A stretch of DNA of 64,000 nucleotides, from the NCBI GenBank assembly GCA_023399215.1, contig JAEWQJ010000016.1, positions 1 through 64,000 of the forward strand. Direction: 5' to 3'. This DNA comes from Methanobacteriota archaeon (GTDB taxonomy: Archaea; Halobacteriota; Methanosarcinia; Methanosarcinales; Methanosarcinaceae). The first letter of the stretch is position 1; every line of letters begins with the position of its first letter. Below the pieces are notes generated by a model. It worked only from the letters and a program-made list of their open reading frames with translations. It did no database searches and was not told where the DNA came from. This document shows positions 1 to 8,963 of this stretch, one piece after another. Position numbers and translations under genes: made by a program.

Positions 1-1137
1 TTGCTACTTTTATTTGAAATCACTTATTTTAGGTGCTCCTACGTTTTTGTGGTAAAAAGTGGAAGGAGCACTTTATTTAAAACTGTTTTTATAATAAATG
101 AATATTTGAGGATTTCTACAAAGCCGATTATTCCTTATCGAGCGGTCCGTATTGACAGGAAGGAGCAAACCATTACAATTCCATGTCTGAAACTTCTGCT
201 GAACTATCATTTTTCCAACAACTTTACAAAAATTTCCCAGATAGAAATCGATAATACCTATGCTTATGTAGCAGTTGTCTTCCCGGACGACGAGCTCAAA
301 AGTTCCGAGCACTATATAGGAGTTGATCGCAATACTAAGGGACATATTGCAGTTGTAGCGGATCCTGAATCCGGAAAAATCTGGAAGTTAGGAAAAATGC
401 GATACCATACGCATAAAAAATATGAAAACATAAAAAAACGGCTCTATAAAATGGGCAGAAGTAAAGAATTAAAAGCTGTAAAAATTAGGGAAAAAAATAT
501 TGTAAAGGACTTGAACCATAAAATCAGCCGAAAGATTGTGGATATTGCCCTGTATAATGGATGTGGAATCAAACTGGAAAACCTTAAAGGAATGCGGAAA
601 CTCAATAGCAAGATTGGAGATGCAGGAAAAGGCGAGAAAAATAAAAGCAAAAACAGACAAAGGGAAAAAGATATAGACAAAAATAGAAGTAAGGAAATTA
701 GCAAAAACCTTCTCAAAAGTAAAAGTACATCTGAAAAACAATCCTGGTCAAGTGAATACTCCCTGAACAGCTGGTCTTTTCAGCAACTTCAGCAGTTTAT
801 TGAATACAAAGCCAGGCTGCAAGGAGTAGAGGTAGTTTATATCGATCCCCATGCGACTAGCAAAAAATGCAGCCGCTGCGGACATATCGGCAACCGACAC
901 AGCAAGCAATTTGAGTGTCCACACTGCGGACACGTTGACCATGCCGATGTCAACGCCGCCTTTAATATAGCGTTGACGCCAAAAGGCAGCGGTCAATTCT
1001 CTGCAGAAAGAGATGCAGGGAAAGGGAGCACTGGCACCCCTCGACGGGTCCTGGACCGTACCATCTTCAGTAAACGTACAGCCAGAAAAAAAACTTCTCC
1101 ACAGTTTGCGTGGGAAGTATGTCAGTTTTTAAATTAA
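1..1137 (+). CDS. tnpB: TnpB (OrfB) of an IS200/IS605-type element, 5' end cut by window edge
   Basis: RNA-guided RuvC-type nuclease of the IS200/IS605 group. Seen in the sequence: the RuvC acidic triad (D in GVDRN near residue 109, E in KLENL near 193, D in HADVNAA near 316) and a four-cysteine zinc finger (CSRCGH near 290, CPHCGH near 306). Between RuvC segments there is a Lys/Ser-rich insertion (about residues 205-255). The frame is open to the first base of the window, so the true start and the N-terminal wedge domain lie at least partly upstream. No TnpA is visible downstream. In this family the guide (omega) RNA overlaps the 3' end of the gene and the right element end, here roughly 1000-1260, but no palindrome that would fix the boundary was identified. 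The catalytic residues look intact. Family assignment is firm; activity is not shown. Confidence 0.9.
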   Translation: MLLLFEITYFRCSYVFVVKSGRSTLFKTVFIINEYLRISTKPIIPYRAVRIDRKEQTITIPCLKLLLNYHFSNNFTKISQIEIDNTYAYVAVVFPDDELKSSEHYIGVDRNTKGHIAVVADPESGKIWKLGKMRYHTHKKYENIKKRLYKMGRSKELKAVKIREKNIVKDLNHKISRKIVDIALYNGCGIKLENLKGMRKLNSKIGDAGKGEKNKSKNRQREKDIDKNRSKEISKNLLKSKSTSEKQSWSSEYSLNSWSFQQLQQFIEYKARLQGVEVVYIDPHATSKKCSRCGHIGNRHSKQFECPHCGHVDHADVNAAFNIALTPKGSGQFSAERDAGKGSTGTPRRVLDRTIFSKRTARKKTSPQFAWEVCQFLN

Positions 1138-1265
1138 GACCTGTTCCGGACTTCTTTAATGTATACATATGAAAACATGTTTGCAACTTTTGAAAGTATA
1201 AAAAAACTTACGGGACCATAAAAAATAAGAAAAAGGAAATAATCCCTGTCAATTAACTCACATTT

Positions 1266-3065
1266 TCAGGCAGCTTCGGCTGCTTTTTGAGTCTCATTAA
1301 TTTTTGTCTCATTAATTTTTGTCTCATTAATTTTTGTTCCATTTACAAGTGAAAGTGCTTCACAGGGAATATAGACTTTACCAGTTGCTGGAGCGTAGAC
1401 GACTATTCCTTCTAACTCATGCGCTACGCCATTCTTGATAAGAATATTCGTGTCCACTGGCAGTTTGGCATCTCCAATTTCCAGTACAGGGTTTGAGGAA
1501 TTCGTCATATTTAGCAAGTATTCATTTTTATCCAGTTTCCCATCTCCGTTATCTTTGGAGAAAACCTTACCTACATCAATAAAGAGTTGCGAGTTAGTCT
1601 TGTTAAGGTCAAATCCGAGTTCTTTAGCTATGTATCCTGCAATTTCTGTATTATCAACATGGCCTGCTAGATCGTCAGGACCATAAGCCCACAGAGGGAC
1701 ATCGTCTCCAGAATGTCCGTGAGTAGTCCAGCCAATTACTGTGTGATTGCGGCTGATTACCTCGCTAATTGAGTAGTCAAGTGAGAGGCCTTTTCCATCG
1801 TTGTAGAGCTCAAGGATTTCAGCTATGTCCTCATCAGTAGCATCAATGCCCCACCAGGTTTTTAGCTGTTTTTTGATATTTTCTGATGAAACATCTGTCC
1901 CTATTTCTGTCTCAAGACCTGTGGAACTGAGCTTCATGCCTTTGAGAGGAGCAATAACATCTTCTATAGTTGTAGATGTATAATTGGGGTCAGAGTAGCT
2001 GCCAATGGTCATGCCGCCGGTATTATGATCCGGAAAAGCTAGAACCAGAGTATGCCCGTCTTTTTTAGCAAAATCAACCGCAGCTTTAACAGCTTTATCA
2101 AAGGCCAGGAAATCGGTTACAGCATAGTTAGGGTCATTGGCGTGGTTTGCCCAGTCAACCTGGCTGCCTTCAACCATCAGGAAGAAGCCATTTTTGTTCT
2201 GAGATAATAGTTCGATGGATTTATTGGTCATTTCAGAAAGAGAAGGCTGTTCAGGTGCAAGTACAGTACGGTCTATATCCGGCATCATGTGACTACTGGC
2301 AAAAAGACCCCAGACCTTGCCAGTGGTAAGGTTCATCATTTCGTCTCTGCTGTCAACATACTGGTAATTTCTGTCAAGAAGTACTTTTGTCAGGTTTTCC
2401 TCATCTGTCCTTTTTCCTCCTTCAGTTACAGGTGTGAGATAACTGGAACCGCCACCAAAAACCACATCAACGTTTTCATAAACCATTTGTTTTATGATTT
2501 CGGTTTCATTATCTCTGTTATCTACGTGAGCAGCAAAAGCTGCAGGTGTGGCATGGCTCACACGAGAGGTTGCTACAAGTCCTGTAGATTTGCCTTCAAG
2601 TTTTGAACCTTCAAGCACTGTTGCAAGTGGTTTGTACTGCAGTTCTTCAGGTGGAATTTCCAGTGTGCTTAACACAGAACTATTGCTCGGCCCTACGCTT
2701 AAAAAACCGTTAGTAGTTTTATATCCCGCAGCAAATGCGGTTGCGGCTGAAGAAGAGTCAGTAATGACTGAGTCTGTGCTATAAGTAGAAACCGTTCCAG
2801 TTACCATATTGTCAAGCTCAAGAGGCTTTCCGCTATACCAGCGAGCTAAAGTCTCCACACTTTGAGAACAACCATCAGGAATCAGGACGATCACGTTCTT
2901 TATTTTAGCTTCCGGCGTTACAGGAAATTCACAGTTAGTAGAGTTCGTGAAGTTAACGCTAGAATTCGAACCAAATTGTGCAGCTGCTGCAGAACCAACA
3001 TTTCCCAGCAGCAAAAGTCCTATTATCGAAATAATTAATAAAGTATCGGTTTCCTTAGTCTCCAT
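1266..3065 (-). CDS. Secreted alkaline phosphatase (PhoA family)
   Basis: Exported phosphomonoesterase that would release phosphate outside the cell. An N-terminal signal segment (about residues 8-29, ending in an Ala-rich stretch) is followed by the alkaline phosphatase fold. Visible motifs are LIPDG (metal Asp near 64), TDSSSAATA with the presumed nucleophile Ser104, SHATPAAFAAH, VEGSQVDWANHAND, PDHNTGG (the usual form is ADHE-TGG) and WTTHGHSGDDVPLW. A calcium-binding-like DNGDGKLDKNEY segment lies towards the C terminus. The last 25 residues contain a KINET repeat encoded by three copies of a 15-bp DNA repeat at about 1285-1340, so length may vary between strains. The ATG at 3065 has a GAGGT ribosome-binding site. 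It stands alone. Regulation by phosphate is plausible but no PHO box was recognised. Confidence 0.9.
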   Translation of the reverse strand: METKETDTLLIISIIGLLLLGNVGSAAAAQFGSNSSVNFTNSTNCEFPVTPEAKIKNVIVLIPDGCSQSVETLARWYSGKPLELDNMVTGTVSTYSTDSVITDSSSAATAFAAGYKTTNGFLSVGPSNSSVLSTLEIPPEELQYKPLATVLEGSKLEGKSTGLVATSRVSHATPAAFAAHVDNRDNETEIIKQMVYENVDVVFGGGSSYLTPVTEGGKRTDEENLTKVLLDRNYQYVDSRDEMMNLTTGKVWGLFASSHMMPDIDRTVLAPEQPSLSEMTNKSIELLSQNKNGFFLMVEGSQVDWANHANDPNYAVTDFLAFDKAVKAAVDFAKKDGHTLVLAFPDHNTGGMTIGSYSDPNYTSTTIEDVIAPLKGMKLSSTGLETEIGTDVSSENIKKQLKTWWGIDATDEDIAEILELYNDGKGLSLDYSISEVISRNHTVIGWTTHGHSGDDVPLWAYGPDDLAGHVDNTEIAGYIAKELGFDLNKTNSQLFIDVGKVFSKDNGDGKLDKNEYLLNMTNSSNPVLEIGDAKLPVDTNILIKNGVAHELEGIVVYAPATGKVYIPCEALSLVNGTKINETKINETKINETQKAAEAA

Positions 3066-3647
3066 AGAATTACCTCAACATTGGGAATAATTTTTAAGTT
3101 TAGAATTTAACACAATATAAAAAATACAAATCCTAATTTTAAAAAAGAAGTCAGCTGTATTTGAATCTTTCACATATAGAATATATGCAGATACGTACTC
3201 AATATTTATTAAAGGTAGCTACGTAACTCTATTTTGCGGTATCAGCTATTTATTAAAATATTTAGAATATATACTCATTTATACACTTGATAGTTTTCCA
3301 TCAGCTGTATACAAAAGAATAGTATTACAGTCTAACGAAGCTTCAGTCTGGAATTAAAAAAATACAGAGTAGACAACATAATCTGAAAAATAGGTTAAAT
3401 TCCAGACATCATCCTGCTGATCATATTACTTTCAAACCAGAAACCAGAACCTGAGATTCTCTGCAGAGACAGCTTCTGTAGAACATTAGATGGCTACTTA
3501 AAGATATATGTTCAGAGGCAAAGATTTTGGCAAATAAATTTTTGGTAAATAAATTTTTGATAAATAAATATACTTTTGGGTAAAATACTAATACCTAATT
3601 AAATAATTATATAGAATGAGAAAAAATATATAAGAAATGAGCGTTAT
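3066..3647. other. AT-rich spacer with a short tandem repeat
   Basis: No gene is supported here. Around 3527-3575 there are three imperfect copies of an AAATAAATTTTTGGTA-like unit. The promoter of the phosphatase must lie on the minus strand just above 3065. A TATA-like AAAAAATATA at 3621-3630 precedes the candidate RNA that follows. Confidence 0.5.
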
Positions 3648-3778
3648 TACTTAGTAGCGTGGAACCAGAACATACTACAAATAGATCAGAAAACATGCTA
3701 ACATCTATTAAACCCAAATTTCCTGTGATACTCTCTTTTAAATTGGGTTTTTCTCTAAATTTCTTCATTCTATTTTTG
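3648..3778 (+). ncRNA. Candidate small RNA or conserved leader, copy A
   Basis: A TATA-like box at 3621-3630 is followed at the normal archaeal distance by a segment that recurs at 5435-5586. The shared core reads TTAGTARCGTGGRACCAGAAC, and similarity continues as YAGATCAGAAA. The segment ends in a hairpin (AAACCCAAATTT at 3710-3721 with AAATTGGGTTT at 3740-3750) followed by T-rich sequence TTCTTCATTCTATTTTT, which also matches copy B. No ORF is shared between the copies. Either this is a free RNA of about 130 nt or it is the 5' leader of the glycosyltransferase that starts at 3901. The terminator-like end favours a free RNA. The exact ends are inferred. Confidence 0.4.
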
Positions 3779-3900
3779 AAAATATACAACTGCTTCATGC
3801 AGAATAGATTACTTTTACGCAAATTGTTTTTGAAAATATTAAGCTCACAGATAATGATTTAGAGTAATGGAAGAAAGGTATATACTGGGATTGAAATAAA

Positions 3901-5058
3901 ATGAAAGTCTTACTTTTCATGTGCGGAGAAGGGCTTGGACACACAGGTCGCTGCCTTGCTTTAGGAAAAGAGTTTCTGACTTCCGGGCACGGGGTATACT
4001 TTGGGGCATATGGGTACTCAAAAAAACTAGTAGAAAAAACAGGGTACCAGGCATATGAAATCCCTCCTGAAATAAGGCTAGCTGGAGAATCCGGAATTTT
4101 TGATGTCAAAAAATCCATTAAAGAAACCCTCCAGAGTATTTCCATTTCAGGGTTCAGAAAGCTTCTAAGGTTGATTGAGGAACTTAAACCTGATATTGTA
4201 CTTTCGGATGGTTACTATACAGGCATCCTTGCTGCGCAGACAAAAAAGATTCCTGTGTATTTTATTGGCCACCAGTTCAATATGGTGGAGTTTTTTCAGA
4301 ACCAGGATTTTCTGGTAACAGTAGCAGGAGAATTAACTAAAAGTTTTTACAATTACATTTTCAGAAGCGTAGATGGCATTATTGTACCTGATTTTCCTCT
4401 TCCATACTCTGTAAACAGAAAAAACTTCAATTTTAATAAAAGTATTAATAATACTATTTTTTTCAGCGGCCCCCTGATCCGGTGCAAATATAGTGACGTC
4501 GAATTAAAAACCTTCCAGCGCCCAAACGTCCTTTCAACCATCGGTGCTTTCGGATACAGAGCAACCATATTCAGGAGCATACTGGACCATACTATCCATT
4601 ATACCTTTATTTCAGGGCCCGAAATATATCCCGAACAGTTTTCAAAAATCCCGGAAAATGTCGAGTTTACAGGCTTTACGGAAAATCCTTTTCCTTATTA
4701 CAAAGGCTCTGACCTGGTAATCACTGCAGGAGGACATGGAACAATCCTTGAAAGCCTTTCTTTCGGACTCCCTGTACTTTCTTTTCCGGACGAAAAGCAT
4801 ATTGAACAGGAAAATAACGCAACTGTAATTGAAGAAGAGGGATATGGGAAGAGAATGAGCTACCTTGCAGAGCCGGAAACTATTCTTGCCTGTATTAGAG
4901 GAATTCTGGAAAAGGAAGAATACTACAAAAAGACCAGAAGCTTGAGAGAACTTGCAGAGGAACTTGACGGACCTGCAACTGTAAGAAGATTTCTTGAAGA
5001 AAAGGTTAAAGAAAGATTTAATGAAAACAGGAAAAAGAATCAAAAGTGGAAAAATTAG
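3901..5058 (+). CDS. MurG-like GT-B glycosyltransferase (MJ1255 family)
   Basis: Probable nucleotide-sugar glycosyltransferase acting on a lipid or surface glycan at the cytoplasmic membrane. The N-terminal Rossmann domain opens with MCGEGLGHTGRCLALG, the glycine-rich acceptor loop of MurG-like enzymes. The C-terminal donor domain has TAGGHGTILESLSFGLP followed by FPDEKHIEQENNA, the typical nucleotide-sugar binding stretch. At 385 residues it has normal length for the archaeal MJ1255-type group. The ATG at 3901 is the first residue of the conserved beta strand, so the start is secure although the ribosome-binding site is weak. The C-terminal 20 residues are Lys/Asn-rich. It is monocistronic as far as can be seen. 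The sugar and acceptor cannot be named from sequence. Confidence 0.85.
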   Translation: MKVLLFMCGEGLGHTGRCLALGKEFLTSGHGVYFGAYGYSKKLVEKTGYQAYEIPPEIRLAGESGIFDVKKSIKETLQSISISGFRKLLRLIEELKPDIVLSDGYYTGILAAQTKKIPVYFIGHQFNMVEFFQNQDFLVTVAGELTKSFYNYIFRSVDGIIVPDFPLPYSVNRKNFNFNKSINNTIFFSGPLIRCKYSDVELKTFQRPNVLSTIGAFGYRATIFRSILDHTIHYTFISGPEIYPEQFSKIPENVEFTGFTENPFPYYKGSDLVITAGGHGTILESLSFGLPVLSFPDEKHIEQENNATVIEEEGYGKRMSYLAEPETILACIRGILEKEEYYKKTRSLRELAEELDGPATVRRFLEEKVKERFNENRKKNQKWKN

Positions 5059-5070
5059 GGCTCGATATAG

Positions 5071-5140
5071 AAATCCTCTAAAATAAATCCTCTAAAATAA
5101 ATCCTCTGAAATAAATCCTCTGAAATAAATCCTCTGAAAG
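5071..5140. repeat. Five tandem copies of a 14-bp unit
   Basis: The unit AAATCCTCTRAAATA-like recurs with an exact 14-bp spacing (AAATCC at 5071, 5085, 5099, 5113, 5127) directly downstream of the glycosyltransferase stop codon. The period is not a multiple of three and no reading frame uses it. It is probably a slippage-prone 3' UTR repeat. Confidence 0.85.
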
Positions 5141-5434
5141 AAGAACGAACATATAAAAAAATTAATTGAAGATCCGCAAAAAAAGAAAGTGATCTGGAGC
5201 AGACCATTTATTTTACGTACTATGAACAGAACAAAAAATAAGCTGATTAGAAACACAGGATTTTTAGGTGATTTTTTTTGCAAAAAAGGTATTATTTGGA
5301 GGATAACATTTCCCAAGGTCTCCAAAAGGAATATACAAAATTAAAAAATATTGTTTTTTGATATTATGAACAATACTTATTGAGATTGTATTATAGAAAA
5401 AAACAAAAATATATATACAAAAAATGAGTATCAT

Positions 5435-5586
5435 TGATTAGTAACGTGGGACCAGAACCTATGAACAGACCAGAAATATACGAATAGACAAGAAAAGTAT
5501 GCCTTCACAAGGAACTTAATTAATTATCCCATGTTACTTATTTTACAGTGAGCCAGTGCTCAAATCTCTTCATTTTCTTTTTTTAT
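5435..5586 (+). ncRNA. Candidate small RNA or conserved leader, copy B
   Basis: Paralog of the segment at 3648-3778. It is preceded by the TATA-like AAAAATATATATAC (5405-5418). It carries the conserved GATTAGTAACGTGGGACCAG core, a middle part that differs from copy A, a small GAGC/GCTC hairpin (about 5550-5561) and a T-rich end (CTTCATTTTCTTTTTTT) matching the end of copy A. The phosphoesterase frame starts about 300 nt further on, so a leader role is possible but a stand-alone RNA is easier to reconcile with the T-rich end. Ends are estimated. Confidence 0.4.
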
Positions 5587-5889
5587 GGCCATGATTCAAT
5601 AAGTTGACGTCTTCCAGACCTTTACATACTTACGTTTTGCGTCTCAATTCCCAAGATATGAATTTTTGTTTTCTCGCAGGTTATTTCGGAACACGTTCAG
5701 CCAAAAAAATCGAATATCAAAGAAAAATTCACTTGATTAGATATTTAACTTTATATATAGAAAATATACTTAATTTATTAATTACTTTTTTTCTCTCATA
5801 TATATTGTCTAAATCGAATAACTATATATAATTTTATTAATTATTATTCTCAACCTTGAAACGCAAATGATTAAGACAGAGGAATAGAA

Positions 5890-6633
5890 ATTAAAAGAAT
5901 AGTACATATTTCAGACATTCATTTCTCAGAGACATATTATATGCCTGAGATTGCAAATTCTATGCTTGAAAACATAAACAGGAACTCTCCAGATATTGTA
6001 GTAATCACTGGCGACCTGACGGAAAACGGGCTTGCAGCCGAGTATAATGGAGCAAAGAACTTCATCGACAGGATTGAATGCAAAAACAAGGTGATAGTTC
6101 CAGGAAATCATGACTCCAGAAATGCTGGTTACCTCTTTTTTGAGGATCTTTTCAAAACCAGATCGACTTCTGGACACTTTGGAGAGGTCACTGTAGTAGG
6201 GCTTGATTCTTCCCAGCCGGAACTTGACGAAGGGCATATCGGAAGGGAAAATTACAACTGGATAGAGAATGCTTTCTCAGTAAACGGTTTCAAAGTTTTT
6301 GCCCTTCATCACCACCTTATTTCGATTCCCAGAACTGGTAGGGGAAATAATGTACTTGTAGATGCAGGAGATGTTCTGGAACTCCTGGACCGCTCAGGTG
6401 TCAACCTTGTGCTCTGCGGGCACTGGCACATCCCCTGGGTCTGGAGATTAAACGACATGCTTGTAATCAGTGCGGGAACTGTCTGCTCTGCCAAAGTTCG
6501 TGGAAAGATGTCTCAGTGTTACAATTTGATTGAGATTGATGCACCAGAATCCGATTGCAAGCGCTGGCATCTGCAAGTTTACAGAGTTTTTTCTAGAGGA
6601 GAAAAAGAGAAAGTTGTTGATAGTATAATGTAA
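5890..6633 (+). CDS. Calcineurin-like metallophosphoesterase, apparent ATT start
   Basis: Metal-dependent phosphoesterase (cyclic-nucleotide phosphodiesterase-like group). All metal motifs are visible: SDIHF (D-x-H), TGDLTENG, GNHDSRN, HHH and CGHWHIPW (G-H-x-H). The first ATG (5941) would discard the essential SDIHF motif, which is encoded upstream in the same frame. An AGAGGA ribosome-binding site at 5878-5883 lies 6 nt before ATT at 5890, giving a natural family N terminus (I/M)KRIVHISDIHF. I therefore place the start at the ATT; the frame is closed by a stop at 5872. From the ATG the protein would be 230 residues and probably inactive; from ATT it is 247. Substrate unknown. Confidence 0.8.
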   Translation: MKRIVHISDIHFSETYYMPEIANSMLENINRNSPDIVVITGDLTENGLAAEYNGAKNFIDRIECKNKVIVPGNHDSRNAGYLFFEDLFKTRSTSGHFGEVTVVGLDSSQPELDEGHIGRENYNWIENAFSVNGFKVFALHHHLISIPRTGRGNNVLVDAGDVLELLDRSGVNLVLCGHWHIPWVWRLNDMLVISAGTVCSAKVRGKMSQCYNLIEIDAPESDCKRWHLQVYRVFSRGEKEKVVDSIM

Positions 6634-7298
6634 TTAAGCAAAATAAAGTTAGAAAATATGAGGTTCAGTGCTTGAGAAGTATCTCGTTCCTTCTCCTTAA
6701 TAGCTTGAAAAAAGTAAAAGATATTTTAAAAACTCATAATCACCTCCTCCTTTTTTGCCTGGATACCAGGAATAATAGATGTAATTACTATGACTGCACA
6801 ATTTATGAGTCTTCTTTTCAGATCTCTTCTCTTCTTTGTAAATAATTATTTGCTCATTTTTATATTTTAAGGAACACATTATTGATTTGAAATTGAAATC
6901 GATCTGATTACCAAATCCAATGATGAAAGTAATTTCAAAAATCACCCAATTCTGGAACTGAATCAATTTTTTAGGGGAAAATGATAAGATAACTCGTTAT
7001 TATCAAATTCGTATTTTAAAACTCTAACATTCAGATCGGAAATCACTACATGTAATATTTGAAGCTGCTATGAGTGTTTTAGTCTCCAATCAGTTAGCCT
7101 ACGTTCGAGAGGATATTAGATTCTCATAGTTAGTCACCAGTAGTAATAAATAAATTCAATTCAATAGTATCCAATACCAGTATATAGACTCAAAATTACT
7201 ATCTGCTCTTTTATTAATAATAAAATTTTTAAAATGAACTGTGTAGCCGTTGACTAAAATTAAATCAATAAATATATTCTTAAAGTGGTGGGTATAAG
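6634..7298. other. Spacer without a supported gene
   Basis: AT-rich spacer of about 660 bases. A short palindrome CCTGGATACCAGG (about 6759-6771) and, on the minus strand, a very strong GGAGGAGGTG ribosome-binding-like site followed by a three-codon ORF are present. A 90-codon minus-strand frame here has no recognisable features and was not called. Confidence 0.4.
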
Positions 7299-8246
7299 GT
7301 GGCATATCAATATGTAAATACTTTAAGCTCTGGAAATCCTTTCAGAGATTGGCTTGTTGAGGAAGTTGTAACAGATCGACTTAAGGATAAGCATTGTTTG
7401 GTTGATGTTTTTAAATCAAATTCTTCTCATACTGTCTGCAAGTATCATTTCAAGGGCCAGCATTACAGTGTAGTGGCAAAGTTTTTTTCTGAACCTACAG
7501 GACAACTGAAAAATTATAACGCTTATAAAGGTATGATGAAGGAATATAGGAACCTGGAAAGAGCCTCTTCAATAATAAATGTTGCAAAACCGCTTGCAGT
7601 CAACAAAAAATTTAACTGTGCACTTGTAACCGAGTATATACCAGGTAAATCCTTGGGCTGGTACATAAAACATGAAAAAAAACTCGATGAACGGCTTACT
7701 GCCATTGCACATATGCTTCGCCATCTTCACGATAATACAAAGTCCTCTTACAATAAAGAAAACGAATTTAGAAATTATCATGAGGTTCTGGGCCATCTGA
7801 AACTGGATCATGATACTAGAAAGACTTTTAATAAACTGCTTGGAAAATGGTGGTACAGTTCGTGGCTCGATAGGGAATGCGGCTGTATGGTTCACAGGGA
7901 TGTCAATCCCTCCAATTATATATTTTATAAAGGTAAGCCTTATGCAATTGATTTTGAAAGCTCCTGGTCGCATGCTCATCCTGTAAGAGACCTGGGAATT
8001 CTCACTGCAGAACTTAAGAACGAGTTCGAATGGTATAGAGGAGGAAGCTGGAAAGCCGAACCATACATAGGAAACTTCCTCTGGGAGTATAGCAATGATG
8101 AAAAGGACTTTACCTATATTACTAAAGTTTTGCCTTTTTTCATGAGCATAGGTTTACTTCGTTCAGCGCGCATTCATCGAGGCAGCCACAGAAATTATCT
8201 GATCAAAGAAGCACGTGAGTGTTTAAAAGCAATTAATAGAGGGTAA
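7299..8246 (+). CDS. APH-like (aminoglycoside phosphotransferase/choline kinase fold) kinase
   Basis: Predicted small-molecule or protein kinase of the APH/LPS-kinase superfamily, cytoplasmic. The N-lobe contains VVAKFF (probable ATP lysine, near residue 65). The C-lobe carries the catalytic loop MVHRDVNPSNYIF (H-x-D-x-x-x-x-N) and the metal motif AIDFESSW. The start is GTG at 7299 with GGTGG upstream; the next Met would remove the conserved PFRDWLVE N terminus shared with the paralog at 10861-11811. 315 residues. It is not a recognised resistance gene; a wall/lipid or nucleoside substrate is possible. A decayed third copy lies immediately downstream on the other strand, so this is an expanding local family. 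Confidence 0.75.
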   Translation: MAYQYVNTLSSGNPFRDWLVEEVVTDRLKDKHCLVDVFKSNSSHTVCKYHFKGQHYSVVAKFFSEPTGQLKNYNAYKGMMKEYRNLERASSIINVAKPLAVNKKFNCALVTEYIPGKSLGWYIKHEKKLDERLTAIAHMLRHLHDNTKSSYNKENEFRNYHEVLGHLKLDHDTRKTFNKLLGKWWYSSWLDRECGCMVHRDVNPSNYIFYKGKPYAIDFESSWSHAHPVRDLGILTAELKNEFEWYRGGSWKAEPYIGNFLWEYSNDEKDFTYITKVLPFFMSIGLLRSARIHRGSHRNYLIKEARECLKAINRG

Positions 8247-8306
8247 AATGCGGTTATTCTGGGGATATGCGAAAGGATATAGCATTTCAAATTCATTATT
8301 CTGTTC

Positions 8307-8384
8307 TTTTTTCCAATTTATTGCTCCAAAACATCTCCTTTTTTTTACGAGGTAATTCCTGTAGCTTGTATTTGATAGACTTAA
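8307..8384 (-). pseudogene. C-terminal relic of a third APH-like kinase
   Basis: Minus-strand translation gives LSNTSYRNYLVKKRRCFGAI. This aligns with the extreme C terminus of both kinases in the window (KSNTSYRDYPLREAKNCLKT and RGSHRNYLIKEARECLKA). Nothing of the rest of the gene is recognisable. It lies tail-to-tail with the intact gene ending at 8246 and merges into a transposon-end-like segment at about 8375-8440. Confidence 0.65.
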
Positions 8385-8440
8385 ACGGTTGAACTGAGAA
8401 ATCAATAGCATTAAACTTTCAACTGTCTAAAGTAAGACGC
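8375..8440. mobile_element. Partial copy of the 26.4-kb MITE
   Basis: The stretch around 8387-8432 (core CTGAGAAATCAATAGCATTA and then AACTGTCTAAA) matches the element at 26407-26521 over about 45 bp. The flanking terminal repeat is degenerate here, so this is a truncated or old copy. Confidence 0.55.
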
Positions 8441-8571
8441 AGTTCATAACGCCGAATGTGCTTGAGCTTATACTTTAAGTGAAGAAATTTTTTATGATAA
8501 GGAACACTTACTCTAAAAATAGTTAGTTTAGTATACTAATATATAGAATATATCCAAAAAGTATATAATAA

Positions 8572-8745
8572 CTTCGTTCTATTTACTCATTAAAAGGTTT
8601 CCAGTACCTTCAACCAGATCTCTATGGGCTGCAGGCATCTCTTCCCCTGCAGCTCACAAATTTAATAAGAACAGTAACTGAAGGAAATCCAACCCAGCAG
8701 CACATTTGGGAATACTGTGACTTTGCAGTATTGCCTGAATTATGA
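8572..8745 (+). pseudogene. Protein-like open frame without a start codon
   Basis: A 57-codon frame closed at both ends reads like real protein (for example QYLQPDLYGLQASLPLQ and NPTQQHIWEYCDFAVLPEL) but contains no ATG, GTG or TTG at a plausible position except late in the frame, and has no ribosome-binding site. It may be the C-terminal scrap of a decayed gene. The family was not recognised. Confidence 0.3.
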
Positions 8746-8822
8746 AGGTTTCTACAGAACTCTAAAATCCTTTATTTAAGGTTTTATTCAGATAAATATC
8801 CATTTACCAGGGAGGTTTATTT

Positions 8823-8963
8823 ACGAAAAGTCTAAAAATTTGTCCTGAGTGCCATTCAATACTGAAAATAAGTCAAGGCGGCGAAACTCAATACTGTCCT
8901 GTATGTAGATACTGGACAAAGGTAGGTACTGCAAGGCTTGATTCAATCATGATTTACGAATAA
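8823..8963 (+). CDS. 46-residue zinc-ribbon protein, apparent ACG start
   Basis: Small protein with two knuckles, CPEC (residues 7-10) and CPVC (residues 25-28), spaced as in archaeal zinc ribbons, so it probably binds one zinc and a nucleic acid or protein partner. There is no ATG/GTG/TTG at the 5' end. An AGGGAGG ribosome-binding site (8809-8815) is followed after 7 nt by ACG at 8823, giving (M)TKSLKICPECH. The only in-frame ATG is three codons from the end. Either ACG is used or an ATG was recently mutated. Its length is below usual gene-calling limits. No operon partner. Confidence 0.55.
   Translation, partial: TKSLKICPECHSILKISQGGETQYCPVCRYWTKVGTARLDSIMIYE

Noticed and set aside
6697..6966. 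90-codon minus-strand frame
   Set aside because: AT-rich spacer translation with no motifs; an unrelated strong ribosome-binding-like site inside it leads to a three-codon ORF only.
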